Shown here one piece after another: positions 1-9,544 of a stretch of 64,000 bases of DNA. The notes beneath the pieces are model-generated. The model did no database searches, had not been told where the DNA came from, and was given only the letters and a program-made list of their open reading frames with translations. The stretch is from Oncomelania hupensis (taxonomy: Eukaryota; Mollusca; Gastropoda; Littorinimorpha; Pomatiopsidae): contig CM072517.1 in the NCBI GenBank assembly GCA_036898135.1, positions 66,836,604 through 66,900,603 of the forward strand. The letters are read 5' to 3'. The position numbers and the translations under genes were made by a program. Position 1 is the stretch's first letter. Each line of letters begins with the position of its first letter.

Positions 1-107
1 ATTGCCTGAACATCTAAGAGGGCAAGCTGCAACCAAAAGAGAATCATTACTACTTTCAGGTACAGGATCAAATGTTCTGCGTGGGAGAACACATTCGTCA
101 AGTTGAT
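1..107 (+). pseudogene. Partial exon of an unrecognised element protein, copy A
   Basis: The frame reads LPEHLRGQAATKRES and continues to a stop near 110. The same segment occurs in copies B (23340-23444) and C (30945 onward), where it is preceded by a PNIRPLPEHL context. It resembles a linker region of large uncharacterised mobile-element proteins of aquatic invertebrates. I cannot assign a function. A GT follows an AG within the segment, so an exon edge near 58 is possible. Confidence 0.35.
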
Positions 108-742
108 TCTGTGGTGTATACAATAAAAGACGTACAAGTGATTAGCATCAACTGTGATGTTTTCAGTGAGAAAATGGTGCAAACCCTCAAATCTTTCCAT
201 GGAAATCTTGTGCTGTCTTCAGCCATTTTGTTTTTTGTAAGCCTCCCAAATCAAGGCCCTTCGAGTCTTTCAGCTCTGCAATATTAAAGTATTCAACGTG
301 TCCACATTCTAATGAGTAATGGAAATAATTAATTGCGAGTGAACTCTCCTCTTGTATAAACTCAAGAACTTTTGGTATAACAGCAGTTCAGCGATAGTAA
401 AAACGGCAGTGTAAATAGGCGTCTTCAGAATTGTTTTAATAGCCCACATATATGTTTGTTTAACCACTTGACCCAATATATTTTTTCATAATCACTCAAC
501 TCTTTGTGCGAGTTGTAGCAAAACGTCCTTCGTAGCTAAGGTGTAGCAAACTGTGAGTTAGTGTGCTATTATATGAGAACTGTTAATCATGTCTTCGACA
601 AAGCAGGGAAATCCAAAAAAAGGATAGTCAGAACCTCCCCCCACATCGGGATCAAAGGAAGAAGACAATAACATTATGTTTGGTGAAATCATCAGTAGAG
701 AAGCAACCAATGTCAAAACTAAAGAACCACCTGTAGAAATAT

Positions 743-990
743 CTTCCATTAAGATAGAATCTACTGAACAGTCTAAGACAGACTTCCATTAAGATAGAAT
801 CTACTGAACAGTCTAAGACAGACTTCCATTAAGATAGAATCTACTGAACAGTCTAAGACAGACTTCCATTAAGATAAAATCTACTGAACAGTCTAAGACA
901 GACTTCCATTAATTAAGATAGAATCTACTGAACAGTCTAAGACAGACTTCCATTAAGATAGAATCTACTGAACAGTCTAAGACAGAAAAT
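743..990 (+). repeat. 40-bp minisatellite, 6 units (copy A)
   Basis: Six head-to-tail units of CTTCCATTAAGATAGAATCT plus ACTGAACAGTCTAAGACAGA. One unit has a 4-bp insertion (ATTA) and one a G-to-A change. The period is not a multiple of three, so each unit shifts the reading frame; only some units keep the peptide SIKIESTEQSKT open. Copy B has 17 units and copy C has 6. Confidence 0.95.
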
Positions 991-1045
991 CGCTCCAAAC
1001 CAGTCTCTTCTACTAACCAAATAGTACAGGTACCGGATGCTCTGA

Positions 1046-2560
1046 GTGACACAGCCGCAGTCCAACAATCAGAGAGCCCTCTCCATAGCCAGTAGTACAA
1101 GAGCCCAGGAGACCAACAGAGAACAACAGCTAGTCAAGGATTACTGGATTGCATCCAAGATCTGCTGCGAAGTCTTGCAGTCATTTGTCCTATCGTTAGA
1201 AGCGAAGAAACCCAACAGAAAGATCCAAAAAGGAATCAAGCATAAGCTGTCCGCAGAACTTTCCAAAGTAGTTAAAATACACCAGTTCTTGGCTCCCTTG
1301 GTAAAAGCCCCCGACATAGAGGAAAACCTAGAAGAATTGCAAGAAAGGGTAATGGTGGCTGAAGATGCCTACTACACCATCTACCCGAAGACCTCGCCTT
1401 ATGCCCCACCCTTGGTCACTTCGATCCTCACCCAGTCCTCCCTTTCGGCAGCCGAATCCATTGACCTAGCTGTGGAGTTTGGTGCAGTTAGGGAAGAAAT
1501 AACGGGAAGAAATAGGGCCATTATCCAACAAGAACACAACACCCTGGCTAGGATTGATGAAGCTAAGTCCGAAATCGTTGTGCAGCTATCTGTCAATGCT
1601 GAAACAATTCAGGCCAGTAAACGACTCCTAGAAGAAAAGGAAAGGGTGAGGATAGATGCGGGAAGAGCAGAGAAAGAGTTAGCCGAAGAGATAGTACAGG
1701 CCACTAAAAGACTAGTACAAAAGGAATTGCAGGCAAAAATGGACACTGAGAAGCTAGAAGCAACCGAGTGGAAAGTAAAGGCTGAGGCAGAAACCCAAAG
1801 AGAAGAGCTGCTCATACTATAGAATATTGGTGAGTAAATCGGTCGGATAAACCGGTAGCCAATTAGTTAGATCTTTTCAAGGCCCTATTCAGGGACAAAA
1901 CTTATTTTGTTATGATCTGTCATGTGTTAAGGACATTTAAAGTAAATTTAAAATGAAATATGTTCATATTAACATATTATAGAATGTTGTCATGCTATTT
2001 TCAGGTGATGACGACATCCAGGAAAGCCTTGATCAGATGGAGTCTCATGACACAGCTGTCAAAATAGAGCTCCAAATGCAACGCGCAGTAATTCGCAACT
2101 ATGAAGGTATCATGTATAATTAATTTCTCTTGTAAATTTGAGTGAATGATTTGTCTCCACTGATTAAATCAATGTCATTTTGGCCAACTGAAACCATGCT
2201 AAACAACACAGACTAAAACTAAGGAGACATGGTTGTGTCTTTGGGCAAAGTACATACATAATTTACAAGGCACCATTGGCAAGGTAGACATACTTTAAAG
2301 ATACCATTCAGTTATTTGTCTTTATTGTTTATGCTGCCTGATACTATTCAGTTATTTGACTTTATAGTTTATGCTGCCTTGCAATACTTCCTTGGCATTT
2401 GTAGTTCTGTGCATAGGACTGGTTTATTATTATTTAGTTTTGTGTTGTTTATGGTATCATTTTTGTGCTCTTCTCAGCACTGTCAAATGCCCTTGGCTCT
2501 TCTATGGAGGATAGAACTGAGGAGGATGTTCAACAGCTCATCAAAAACAACGCTAACTAA
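1046..2560 (+). CDS. Coiled-coil protein gene, three exons (copy A)
   Basis: Exon 1 is open for 258 codons to a TAG at 1820-1822, and after that codon the same frame runs three more codons to a GTGAGT donor at 1830. Exon 2 (2005-2106) and exon 3 (2478-2560, ending TAA) splice in phase and continue that frame. The product is helical and charged: a long Glu/Lys/Arg-rich heptad region lies in the last 80 residues of exon 1, and exons 2-3 add about 60 residues including GDDDIQESL. The frame opens directly after TGA 1043-1045 without an ATG; the first in-frame ATG is at 1352, so the true start may lie in another frame upstream or in a lost exon. The family is not recognised. The exon is unusually well preserved compared with its decayed neighbours: copy B differs at about seven residues and has no extra stop. 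Whether the TAG is read through, spliced out or a fixed nonsense change cannot be told from the sequence. Confidence 0.55.
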
Positions 2561-2639
2561 CAGCGAACAAATATTCACTTTGCTGTCAAGAATCTGTTAA
2601 GGTTCAGCAGAGGCATCCTTACATTTATTGCTCCTAGTC

Positions 2640-3806
2640 CGTATTAACAATCAAAACCGTGAGGATATATCATTTACCACTCTCTACCTGTCTTTGGTCC
2701 TCAACTCTGAAATCCCCTTCCATACAACATTAGACATTCTTCCTCCATTTCCTCTTTTAAATCACAGTTGAAAACATACCTCTTTATGGAATATTTCAAT
2801 TAATCATATACAAGAGAGTGTAAGCAGGTGTGTGTGCTTGTGTTTTTCATAGTTGTTCAACTGTATTTTGTACATATGTATATTATCAGAGCTGCCAAGT
2901 GCTACGCTTTGGGCGTAGTTTGCAACGCTAGAGTTGACTTGGCTACGCTGTTACGCCCGGTCTCGATTTGCTACGCCCGGTCAAATTTTGTCTAGCTTAC
3001 CACTTTTTGACAAGAAAGTGGCTGTGTAAAACTCGCAGAGCAACAGCAAGTCGCCGTGTGACCGTTTTGTATCTGCCGCACGCACGCGCACTGCGTCTGT
3101 GTTAGCCAATCGGAAAGCGCAGTACAAAATTACCGGAAACGCTTAACCGCCATCTTAGTTCTTCATGGTTTTAGACCGTGTCAGAGTGTGCCGATTTTTA
3201 CCATTTTCATTTCAACATGTCGGAGCTGGAGCGAGTACAACGAATGAACCGCCCAAGTCCAAAATGCGTCATGCTTGTCAGAAATACCGAACGAAATACA
3301 GTGAAACACATCCGTGCATCATTTCTTCAAAAGTCAGTGCCCAGCACGTGTTTTGTAGCATTTGCTACATGGACATTAAAATAAAAGTAGGAAGATTGTT
3401 CCAAAGATTTGCAACTCTGTTACTAAAAACATTTTTCCGAAGGTTAGTTCTTGCATACTGGATAAGAATTTTGCCCTCACTAAGTCGTGTTATATTACAG
3501 TAATTTTCATATGTCGAAATGACAACAGCAAAACGTTGTGGAGTATTCTTTCAAAATCAATAAAGTAAATAAGCGGATGACCTTGTTCAGGGTTAACATT
3601 TTGTTGAAATGCTACTCCCAAACGCCATTTTGCTACTCCCAAGTTGCCTTTTTGTTACTCCCGACCAACAATAGCAGTTGGCAGCTCTGTATTATGTATC
3701 TTTTGTCCAGTTTTGTCTGTCTTGTCTTCCCATTCCCCAACCCCTTGCACGCCTTGATCCTTAGGCTAAGGCGCCTTACAAATGACTAACATTATTATTA
3801 TTATAT
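2640..3806 (+). mobile_element. 3' end of an L2/CR1-type LINE, split by a later insertion
   Basis: Near 2700-2790 one frame reads NPLPYNIRHSSSISSF followed by KSQLKTYLF, the usual C-terminus of L2/CR1-group reverse-transcriptase ORFs. The 3' end is GCGCCTTACAAATGACTAAC followed by (ATT)n at 3769-3800, the L2-type tail. The hAT-like element 2887-3689 interrupts it. Copy B holds the same LINE piece uninterrupted at 26400-26768, so the LINE was there before the unit was duplicated. It is strongly 5' truncated and cannot be active. Confidence 0.65.
2887..3689 (+). mobile_element. Non-autonomous hAT-like element with 6-bp TSD (TATTAT)
   Basis: The ends are inverted: CAGAGCTGCCAA on the left and TTGGCAGCTCTG on the right. 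They are flanked by TATTAT at 2881-2886 and 3690-3695. Copy B has a single TATTAT at the matching place (26653-26658), which is a true empty site. Inside, near 3215-3385, a frame shows a zinc-finger exon typical of hAT N-termini (KYRTKYSETHPC, then HVFCSICYMDIKI). No transposase core is present, so movement would have depended on another element. CAG..CTG ends with a 5-6 bp rather than 8 bp duplication suggest the hAT5-like subgroup. Confidence 0.85.
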
Positions 3807-4214
3807 GTTTAATGTATTTATATATATTTAATTCTATGTATGTTTTGTTCAACACATTCAACTTGCTTCATATTTTAACTTATTTTCAGAGCAATGAAGC
3901 TGGTAACAGCAGCCGGATGGAGAAGATGGCTCTTGAACGTGCCGTTCAGTTCCTGATTGAAGGCCTAAAAATAGGGGAGCTGGTTACCGACCGTCATCCA
4001 CAGATTGTAAAATACATGAAAGAAATGAAGGAGACAACTCATTCCATTGATATCTGGCATGTTGCTAAAGGTTAAAATTAGTGTTTATATTTAACTTACT
4101 TATGTTCAAGTTAAAAGAAAAAAAAATTACTGTTATGATAAATAGATCCTACTCAAGATCCAAACATCGTAAAGCACTGAAATTTGTATTAAGCACCTAG
4201 TTAGGAGGACATAG

Positions 4215-4691
4215 CAGTGTTCCCTCCACACGAAAAAAATGAGAGTCCTTGGGACTCCCAGGTATAAAATTTTAAGAGTCCTTGTGCAAATTTTGAGGGT
4301 CCCCAAATCGGTGGATGAACGGGTTTTGGGCCCAGTCAACCAAGTCAGAAGTGACATGATCGTGTATGATATAATCAAAGAATGGATTCACGAAGATTTC
4401 TTCTGTTCAGTGAAGGTATTGCTTGGAGGAAGTTTACAATGCGCGCGCATGCGATTTTCAAGGACGACAACTCCCGACACAATCTGTAATAGTCTGCAAT
4501 GGCAGTCTCAGTTGGGTTCTGATTCTGATTATGCCGTGAATTAGTTCGCCACTCGTTGGTCGTATTTTTGACTTCAGCATTTTGAGAAAAAAATGTGTGC
4601 GTCAACAGGACGCACACATGCACATTTTTCTGCGTCATTTTTCATATTTTGTGCGTAATTGACGCACTACTGTGCGTAATCGGGAACACTG
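4215..4691 (-). mobile_element. CAGTGTTCCC miniature element, 5-bp TSD CATAG
   Basis: The left end is CAGTGTTCCC and the right end GGGAACACTG, flanked by CATAG at 4210-4214 and 4692-4696. Copy B keeps the undisturbed site GGACATAGAATATT with one CATAG at 27177-27181. The interior includes GTGCGTC-rich and GAGAGTCC-rich blocks that recur, inverted, in the larger element 21112-21947, so the two belong to one family. I see no transposase. The strand is set relative to that larger copy. Confidence 0.92.
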
Positions 4692-5205
4692 CATAGAATA
4701 TTATTATATAATTTCCCACCATTTATTAATTAAAATATTTTTTACAGGCCTTAAAAAAAAAGAAGTCAAAACTAGCAAACGAAAAAGAATGCAGGCAACT
4801 GTCAGAATGGATCAAGCCTATTCTTAATCATCTTTATTGGGTTGCGACATCTACCCCTGAAGCCGATGCACAACTGATGGTTCAGAAGTGGACTTCCTTG
4901 GGCAACCACATCCACAACAAACACAAACATGGAGGACAGCTATTCTTCCCAGTTTGTGTACATCCTCCACTTGAGGGTGAACGGAAAAAAAATTGGCTAA
5001 AAGAAGGTAAATCTAAAACATTAGAGCTTGGCTGCTGGTATGGTGTGCATGATGGTGTCATAGCTAACCCTCGGAACATAGTCCCGTGGCAATTAATGCA
5101 CTCTTGAATAGATTTTGATTCAGAAGTACTGGGTATTTTGTGATTATTATTTTTATTTATTGTGGTCTCTTTCTTAACCGGGTTGCACCTTTGTTGAAGG
5201 TTCTG

Positions 5206-5534
5206 GACCTCAGCACCTGGTTTGTATGGGAATCAGCCATACCACCACTATGGACCTCAGCACCTGGTTTGTAGAGGAATCAGCCATACCACCACTATGG
5301 ACCTCGGCACCTGGTTTGTATGGGAATCAGCCATACCACCACTATGGACCTCAGCACCTGGTTTGTATGGGAATCAGCCATACCACCACTATGGACCTCA
5401 GCACCTGGTTTGTAGGGCAATCAGCCATACCACCACTATGGACCTCAGCACCTGGTTTGTAGAGGAATCAGCCATACCACCACTATGGACCTCAGCACCT
5501 GGTTTGTAGGGGAATCAGCCATACCACCACTATG
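5206..5534 (+). repeat. 47-bp minisatellite, 7 units (copy A)
   Basis: Seven units start GACCTCAGCACCTGG and end CCACCACTATG, with a spacing of 47 bp (for example 5206 to 5253). Variation is confined to a short GTATGGG / GTAGAGG / GTAGGGC segment. Copy B has only one unit here (27695-27740). The array directly abuts the 3' side of a SINE, so it may have grown from the SINE tail. Confidence 0.93.
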
Positions 5535-5539
5535 CATAC

Positions 5540-5790
5540 TGCCCTAAGGAGATTGTTTACTTTTGCTTAACGTGCACAGAGACCCTCAGCCTATTAGTGT
5601 CAAAGACGAGGATAACCATCCCAGGAATTAAGGGATAGGGAACCTAATTAATTAATCATTGAACCATCCCAACAATGGAAATATTAAGCTGGATGAAGAA
5701 ATAAGGCCACCTTGTTTTCCGCTGCTGGATTCGAACCCTGGCACACACGCTTGCCAGTCCGATGCGCAACCAACTGCGCCAGCCAGGTGT
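5540..5790 (-). mobile_element. tRNA-derived SINE (copy A)
   Basis: On the minus strand the head reads TGGCGCAGTTGG (box A, about 5768-5785) and GGTTCGAATCC (box B, complement of 5727-5737), with tRNA-like spacing and an acceptor-like flank. The body runs toward lower coordinates into the 47-bp array. The same SINE sits in copy B at 27731-27992, so its insertion predates the duplication. An RNA polymerase III promoter is expected from the two boxes. Confidence 0.8.
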
Positions 5791-6235
5791 TGAGAGTTAG
5801 GAGAGTAAATACATAAAGTGTGTACGAATCAAGAGGTTTTGCATTTGCTCATTTTGCAACACAACTAACAAAAACAGCTTTAAACCTTTATCTTTACTTT
5901 ATTGTGCAACATTTTCTTTATTAAATTATTTAACAGGCAGCAAGGTGTCCACAAAACTGCTGTAAATTATTCATTCAAGATGGTTAATCAAAGATGTTGG
6001 TATGCTGGCTACTGGCCCACAGACAGCTTCAGTTGAAGCTTTCCATTCAGTGATCAACCATTTGCGCCCAAAATGGTGGGCTTTTCCTACGAAGGAATCA
6101 TTTGCAGGTATTAAGGATGATTGAGTCATACTTGCATTGCCAATTGTATGACTTTTTTTTTAACTACCTCTAATATAAACTGTCATCTAGTTGTCACTGT
6201 TGTCATGTTATAAATAATTGTATTCACACAGAAGG

Positions 6236-7390
6236 ATTTTTCATTTAAGATAGAAGACAAGGAAGAGCCTGTGGTGTTGATCAGAGACATAACCCATTTC
6301 GTGTTAAATTTGCTGGAAAAGTATGATGAAAAGAAAATGCTAGACTGGCATGATGGCACCATCCCAACAGATGATGTATGGATAAAACTTGGTGGAGACC
6401 ACATGAAGGGGAGGGAAGCTTCAAGATGGTTAAAGCCTCAATGCCAAAGACAATGCACATACGATTGTTTTGGCTGAATGTGAAAACACCAATTAAAATC
6501 TTGCATCCATTCTAGGCCCATTAAAAGGAGAAATTGAGAGGCTGAAATTGGAAGTTTGGAGGGACAAACAGCTTAGGGTCTTTATGTTTGGTGATCTGGA
6601 CTTTTTCCTTAAGATGTATGGTATTTTACCATCAAGCACACATTGTTGTTTATGGTGTAAATCGTCAAGAGAACAAACGCAGTCATATCCAGGAGATGAA
6701 GCGATGCCAGGAAGACACACAGACAGTTTGAAGACAGATTACAGAAACTATGAAAAACAAGACTGCCAAAAATCAGATGCAAAGCTATACTTTAATGTAA
6801 CACGAGACCCCATTTGGAACATAGAAATAGACCATGTATGCCCACCCTACCTGCACATTCTTCTGGGTGTAGTCAAGAAACATCATGCCACACTTCTAGT
6901 TCAGTGTCACAGTCTAGACATACAACTTGCAGATGCACTATCAAAACAGAAACCAACAGATCTTCCAGATAGAATGATACACACAACCAGCGAATTTCAA
7001 AGTTGTGTCAAAAACATGCACACGATGCGAAACCTAGGTGATAAAATAAACTATAGTCAATTAAAATTTGCATCATATGAAGGACCAGTTGTCGCTGCTG
7101 TTGAAGCTGTCTTACAGAAACATAATATCAGGAGACAGGCCTACCACAGCGGCGCCATGATTGGCAATCACTGTAACAAGTATATGCAGAAGGTCATCAA
7201 TGATATTGTCGACAGCATCCCAAATGCAGCAGTGCCACTGTCATCTGTGGCAGATATCCATACCAGAGCAAGGCAAATTCATACAGATTTTTTAAGACTC
7301 AACATACAATATTCAATAGTACACGAGCTGGTTGCACATAACAATTTAATCCAAGAAACCGAAATCCCTGAAATAGACCTACTACTGAAA
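6236..7390 (+). pseudogene. Transposase-like gene with GGDH / FGDLDF / CLWC motifs (copy A)
   Basis: Segments in changing frames encode LLDW-type HDGTIPTDDVWIKLGGDH, then TIVLAEC, LRVFMFGDLDFFLKMYGI, HCCLWCKS, VCPPYLHILLGVVKKHH and AYHSGAMIGNHCNKYMQ. I know this run of motifs from large uncharacterised proteins repeated many times in cnidarian, amphioxus and mollusc genomes. GGDH and FGDLDF could be nuclease aspartates (inference). Frameshifts between GGDH and AEC (6400-6480) are shared with copy B. Copy A has an additional TAA near 6494. The reading frame ends at about 7390 where unrelated sequence begins. A related C-terminal part lies at 20880-22030. Confidence 0.65.
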
Positions 7391-7734
7391 TGGATAACTC
7401 TTACTTTTTCGAGTTGCTTCCCTTGAAAAGACGTACACAATCATGGCTACCACGCGTGTAAAATCGTCAACAGAACTTGTGAAGTTTTTACGGGAATGAG
7501 GTGTTTCTTGCGGAAATCCTGGAAAGGTTGAATTGTTAGAACTCTGCAAACTTGCTGAGGAAATCGGTTTGCCAGTCGATCTAGAAGGTTGCATTGAAGA
7601 TCGAGACGAACTTATAGGCACAAAACTGATGGATGGCGAGACGAAGCTGCCAAATCCGGCACAGTTGGTTGGTAGCCAAGATATTGGAATTCTTCCTACG
7701 TTTTCTGTATTTGACATGTGCACATATCTAATGT

Positions 7735-8162
7735 CAGGGCTCGAAATTAGCGGGAGCCCGGGGCCAAAAACCCGCAAAGTTGATTTCGGGCTCGGAATGT
7801 TGAAAAACGAAGGGCCCGCTTGGCCCGCAAAATAATTCGTCTGCTACATCTAGCTCTACTCGGCAGTTTCGTATTTGGGCCAAGGGAAGCAACCCACACC
7901 GGTGCCCTAAATTTGGACAGAAAAAAACTAGAGAAAAGAAGCGATAACCCTTTAATTTTGCACTCAAAAGTTTAATATACACTTCAATATCTTTTTAATA
8001 TAATAAACAAAAGGCTATGGGACAACATAAGCGCAAAATGTCCATCTTTGCAAGTACGAAAGCATGGCTACATATCGTCGCCATACAGTTGCTAAAACAA
8101 TCGGCGATGGCGTATTTTCCAATTTTCAGGCTCACTAGTCACTGGAATATGTGTGTCACTGA

Positions 8163-8202
<40 letters not shown>

Positions 8203-8458
8203 CCCTTTTTTGTTAGTAATGTTTGAAAGTGAAAGAAAAGGCAAATAAAAATGACATCACTCAGCAAAATTGGAAATTCAATTGTTTTTATTTTAGATTA
8301 TCAGACAAATTGTACTTTCTACTTATTATATTGTCAATAATTCTTTTGTTTTTTGCATTATTTTTCAAGTTGGGCCCCGAAAGTTGCTTGTGGGCCCTCA
8401 AATTTTTCAATCAAGGGGCCCGGTGGCCCCCAAAGAAAAAAGTTAATTTCTAGCCCTG
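7735..8458 (+). mobile_element. Non-autonomous CAGGGCT element, 5-bp TSD AATGT
   Basis: The 15-bp terminal inverted repeats CAGGGCTCGAAATTA and CAGGGCTAGAAATTA (complement of the right end) differ at one base. AATGT flanks the element at 7730-7734 and 8459-8463. Both ends contain GGGCCC-rich subterminal sequence (for example GGGCCCGCTTGGCCCGC on the left, GGGGCCCGGTGGCCCC on the right). The interior holds a (TG)n run and no transposase. Removing the element with one AATGT leaves the surrounding reading frame uninterrupted, which confirms the boundaries. Confidence 0.92.
8165..8198 (+). repeat. (TG)n microsatellite
   Basis: An uninterrupted GT run inside the miniature element 7735-8458. Confidence 0.95.
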
Positions 8459-8663
8459 AATGTCAAACGAAGTTCCGTTGACAAGTATCAGGGATTACCG
8501 ACGATCGGAAGCATACACACTTATGCAAGACGGGTATGTGAAACACCTTGAGGCACTCAAACTTGGACCACAAAACTTGCACGGACACGGTTATTATGCA
8601 CTGAAGGCTTCAGTCAAGCCTCGCACACGAGAAAAAGACCCTTTGAGTGGCCGACCAGTTTAC

Positions 8664-9190
8664 CCACTGACTTATATTTACTTGACCTCTGACTTCAACA
8701 ATTTTCGCTTTAAGTTCCTTCGCGCATCTTAGCGGCGCACTTTTGCATTGCCCTTTCCGGTACCAATGTGAAAAGACGCGTCGAAGTGCGAGTGCAAACG
8801 AAGTTATTTGGACTGTTTGGACTATTTCGGCACGATGGGAGATATCAATTTTCGAAAAAATAAATAGCCAATAAAGGGACACGTTGTTATAACGCGACTG
8901 CCATTTTGCGGCGCATGACATCAAGCTGTGCTAGTATTTGCTATATTGATAGCACATAGTAGGCCTATTAGCAGCAGCTAACAAAAAATACTAAGACAAT
9001 AACATAACTTATTGTGCTACTTCTTCTACTGCATCTTTTTTAATTACCAGCGTTTCTATTACAGATGTTTATTGTAACACAGTAGACTTACTCAACTTTG
9101 ACCAGAGATTTTATCAATTAGTTAATTTGGTTGTTTTGTTGTTCTTGTTATTATCATTATTGTCACTAATTTTGTTCCCCTAGATCATCA
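8664..9190. other. No gene seen
   Basis: I see no conserved frame or repeat end. The stretch lies between the YqaJ-associated fragment and the microsatellites next to the LTR element. Confidence 0.5.
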
Positions 9191-9199
9191 TGAAGCTGG

Positions 9200-9436
9200 G
9201 TTTTGTATCCTTCCTGTTGTTATTATTATTAGTTGTAGTAGTATTGTTATTATTATTATCATTGTTACCATATATATTAATTATTCTTTGTCTGTTGGTG
9301 CTGCTGTTGTATTATCTTTTTTTTAGTAGTTGCATTGTTATTATTTTTATAATTACTTTTATGATTACGATTATTATTAATATTATGATGATTATTTTGT
9401 ATTATTACTATTACTATATTTATTATCATTACTATT

Positions 9437-9472
<36 letters not shown>

Positions 9473-9539
9473 ATTATTATTATTATTACTATTAGGATGG
9501 TGATGATGATGATGATGATTTATTATTATTATTATTATT
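9200..9539 (+). repeat. Compound (TTA)n/(GAT)n microsatellite
   Basis: TTA-type and ATG/GAT-type triplets alternate, with a pure GAT run near 9440-9470. The apparent ORFs (Tyr/Asp/Leu runs) are low-complexity artefacts. The Gypsy element inserted in this tract, and its 5-bp duplication ATGAT is a piece of the microsatellite. Confidence 0.9.
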
Positions 9540-9544
9540 ATGAT

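Larger units (their letters stand above)
3891..6109 (+). pseudogene. Transposase-like gene with TDRH / WHVAKG / HLYW / EAFHSV motifs (copy A)
   Basis: Three exons can be followed. Exon a (3891-4072) encodes LVTDRHPQIVKYMKE and DIWHVAKG before a donor. Exon b (about 4750-5007) encodes NHLYWVA, QKWTSLGNHIHNKH and FPVCVHPPL. Exon c (about 5940-6109) encodes ASVEAFHSVINH and, one frame over, APKMVGFSYEG. I know this order from uncharacterised proteins common in fish, cnidarians and molluscs. The acidic residues in TDRH, DIWH and VEAF would suit a DDE-type nuclease, but that is inference. Exon c carries a 1-nt loss at CATTTGCG (about 6061) that also exists in copy B, so decay preceded duplication. 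A miniature transposon (4215-4691), a VNTR and a SINE lie in the introns. Confidence 0.65.
1..7216 (+). repeat. Copy A of a ~7.1-kb repeated unit
   Basis: This stretch is near-identical to 23338-29423 and in part to 30945-32540. It contains, in order, a short exon, a 40-bp VNTR, a coiled-coil gene, an L2 LINE tail, exons of a transposase-like gene, a tRNA-derived SINE and exons of a second transposase-like gene. The unit begins before the window. Similarity to copy B ends at about 7216, where B runs into the next tandem copy; A continues in coding sequence to about 7390. Compared with B, copy A carries two extra insertions (2887-3689 and 4215-4691) and more copies of a 47-bp VNTR, while B has the longer 40-bp VNTR. 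Confidence 0.9.
7443..8660 (+). pseudogene. N-terminal part of a YqaJ/SWIM-associated element gene, split by an insertion
   Basis: A frame from ATG 7443 reads MATTRVKSSTELVKFLRE, then a TGA at 7497-7499, then GVSCGNPGKVELLELCKLAEEI in the same frame; this resembles a SAP-like N-terminus. It continues to FDMCTYLM, where the element 7735-8458 interrupts it. It resumes after the second target-site copy with SNEVPLTSIRDYRRSEAY and continues to about PVYPL near 8670. Segments of this kind (..YLM..LK.Y+..EAY....GWV) precede the SWIM zinc finger and YqaJ nuclease domains in invertebrate mobile-element proteins. Neither of those domains is in the window, so assignment rests on the N-terminus only. 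Confidence 0.5.

Noticed and set aside
5206..5534. Repeat protein encoded by the 47-bp array
   Set aside because: 47 is not a multiple of three; the frames are chance products of the array.
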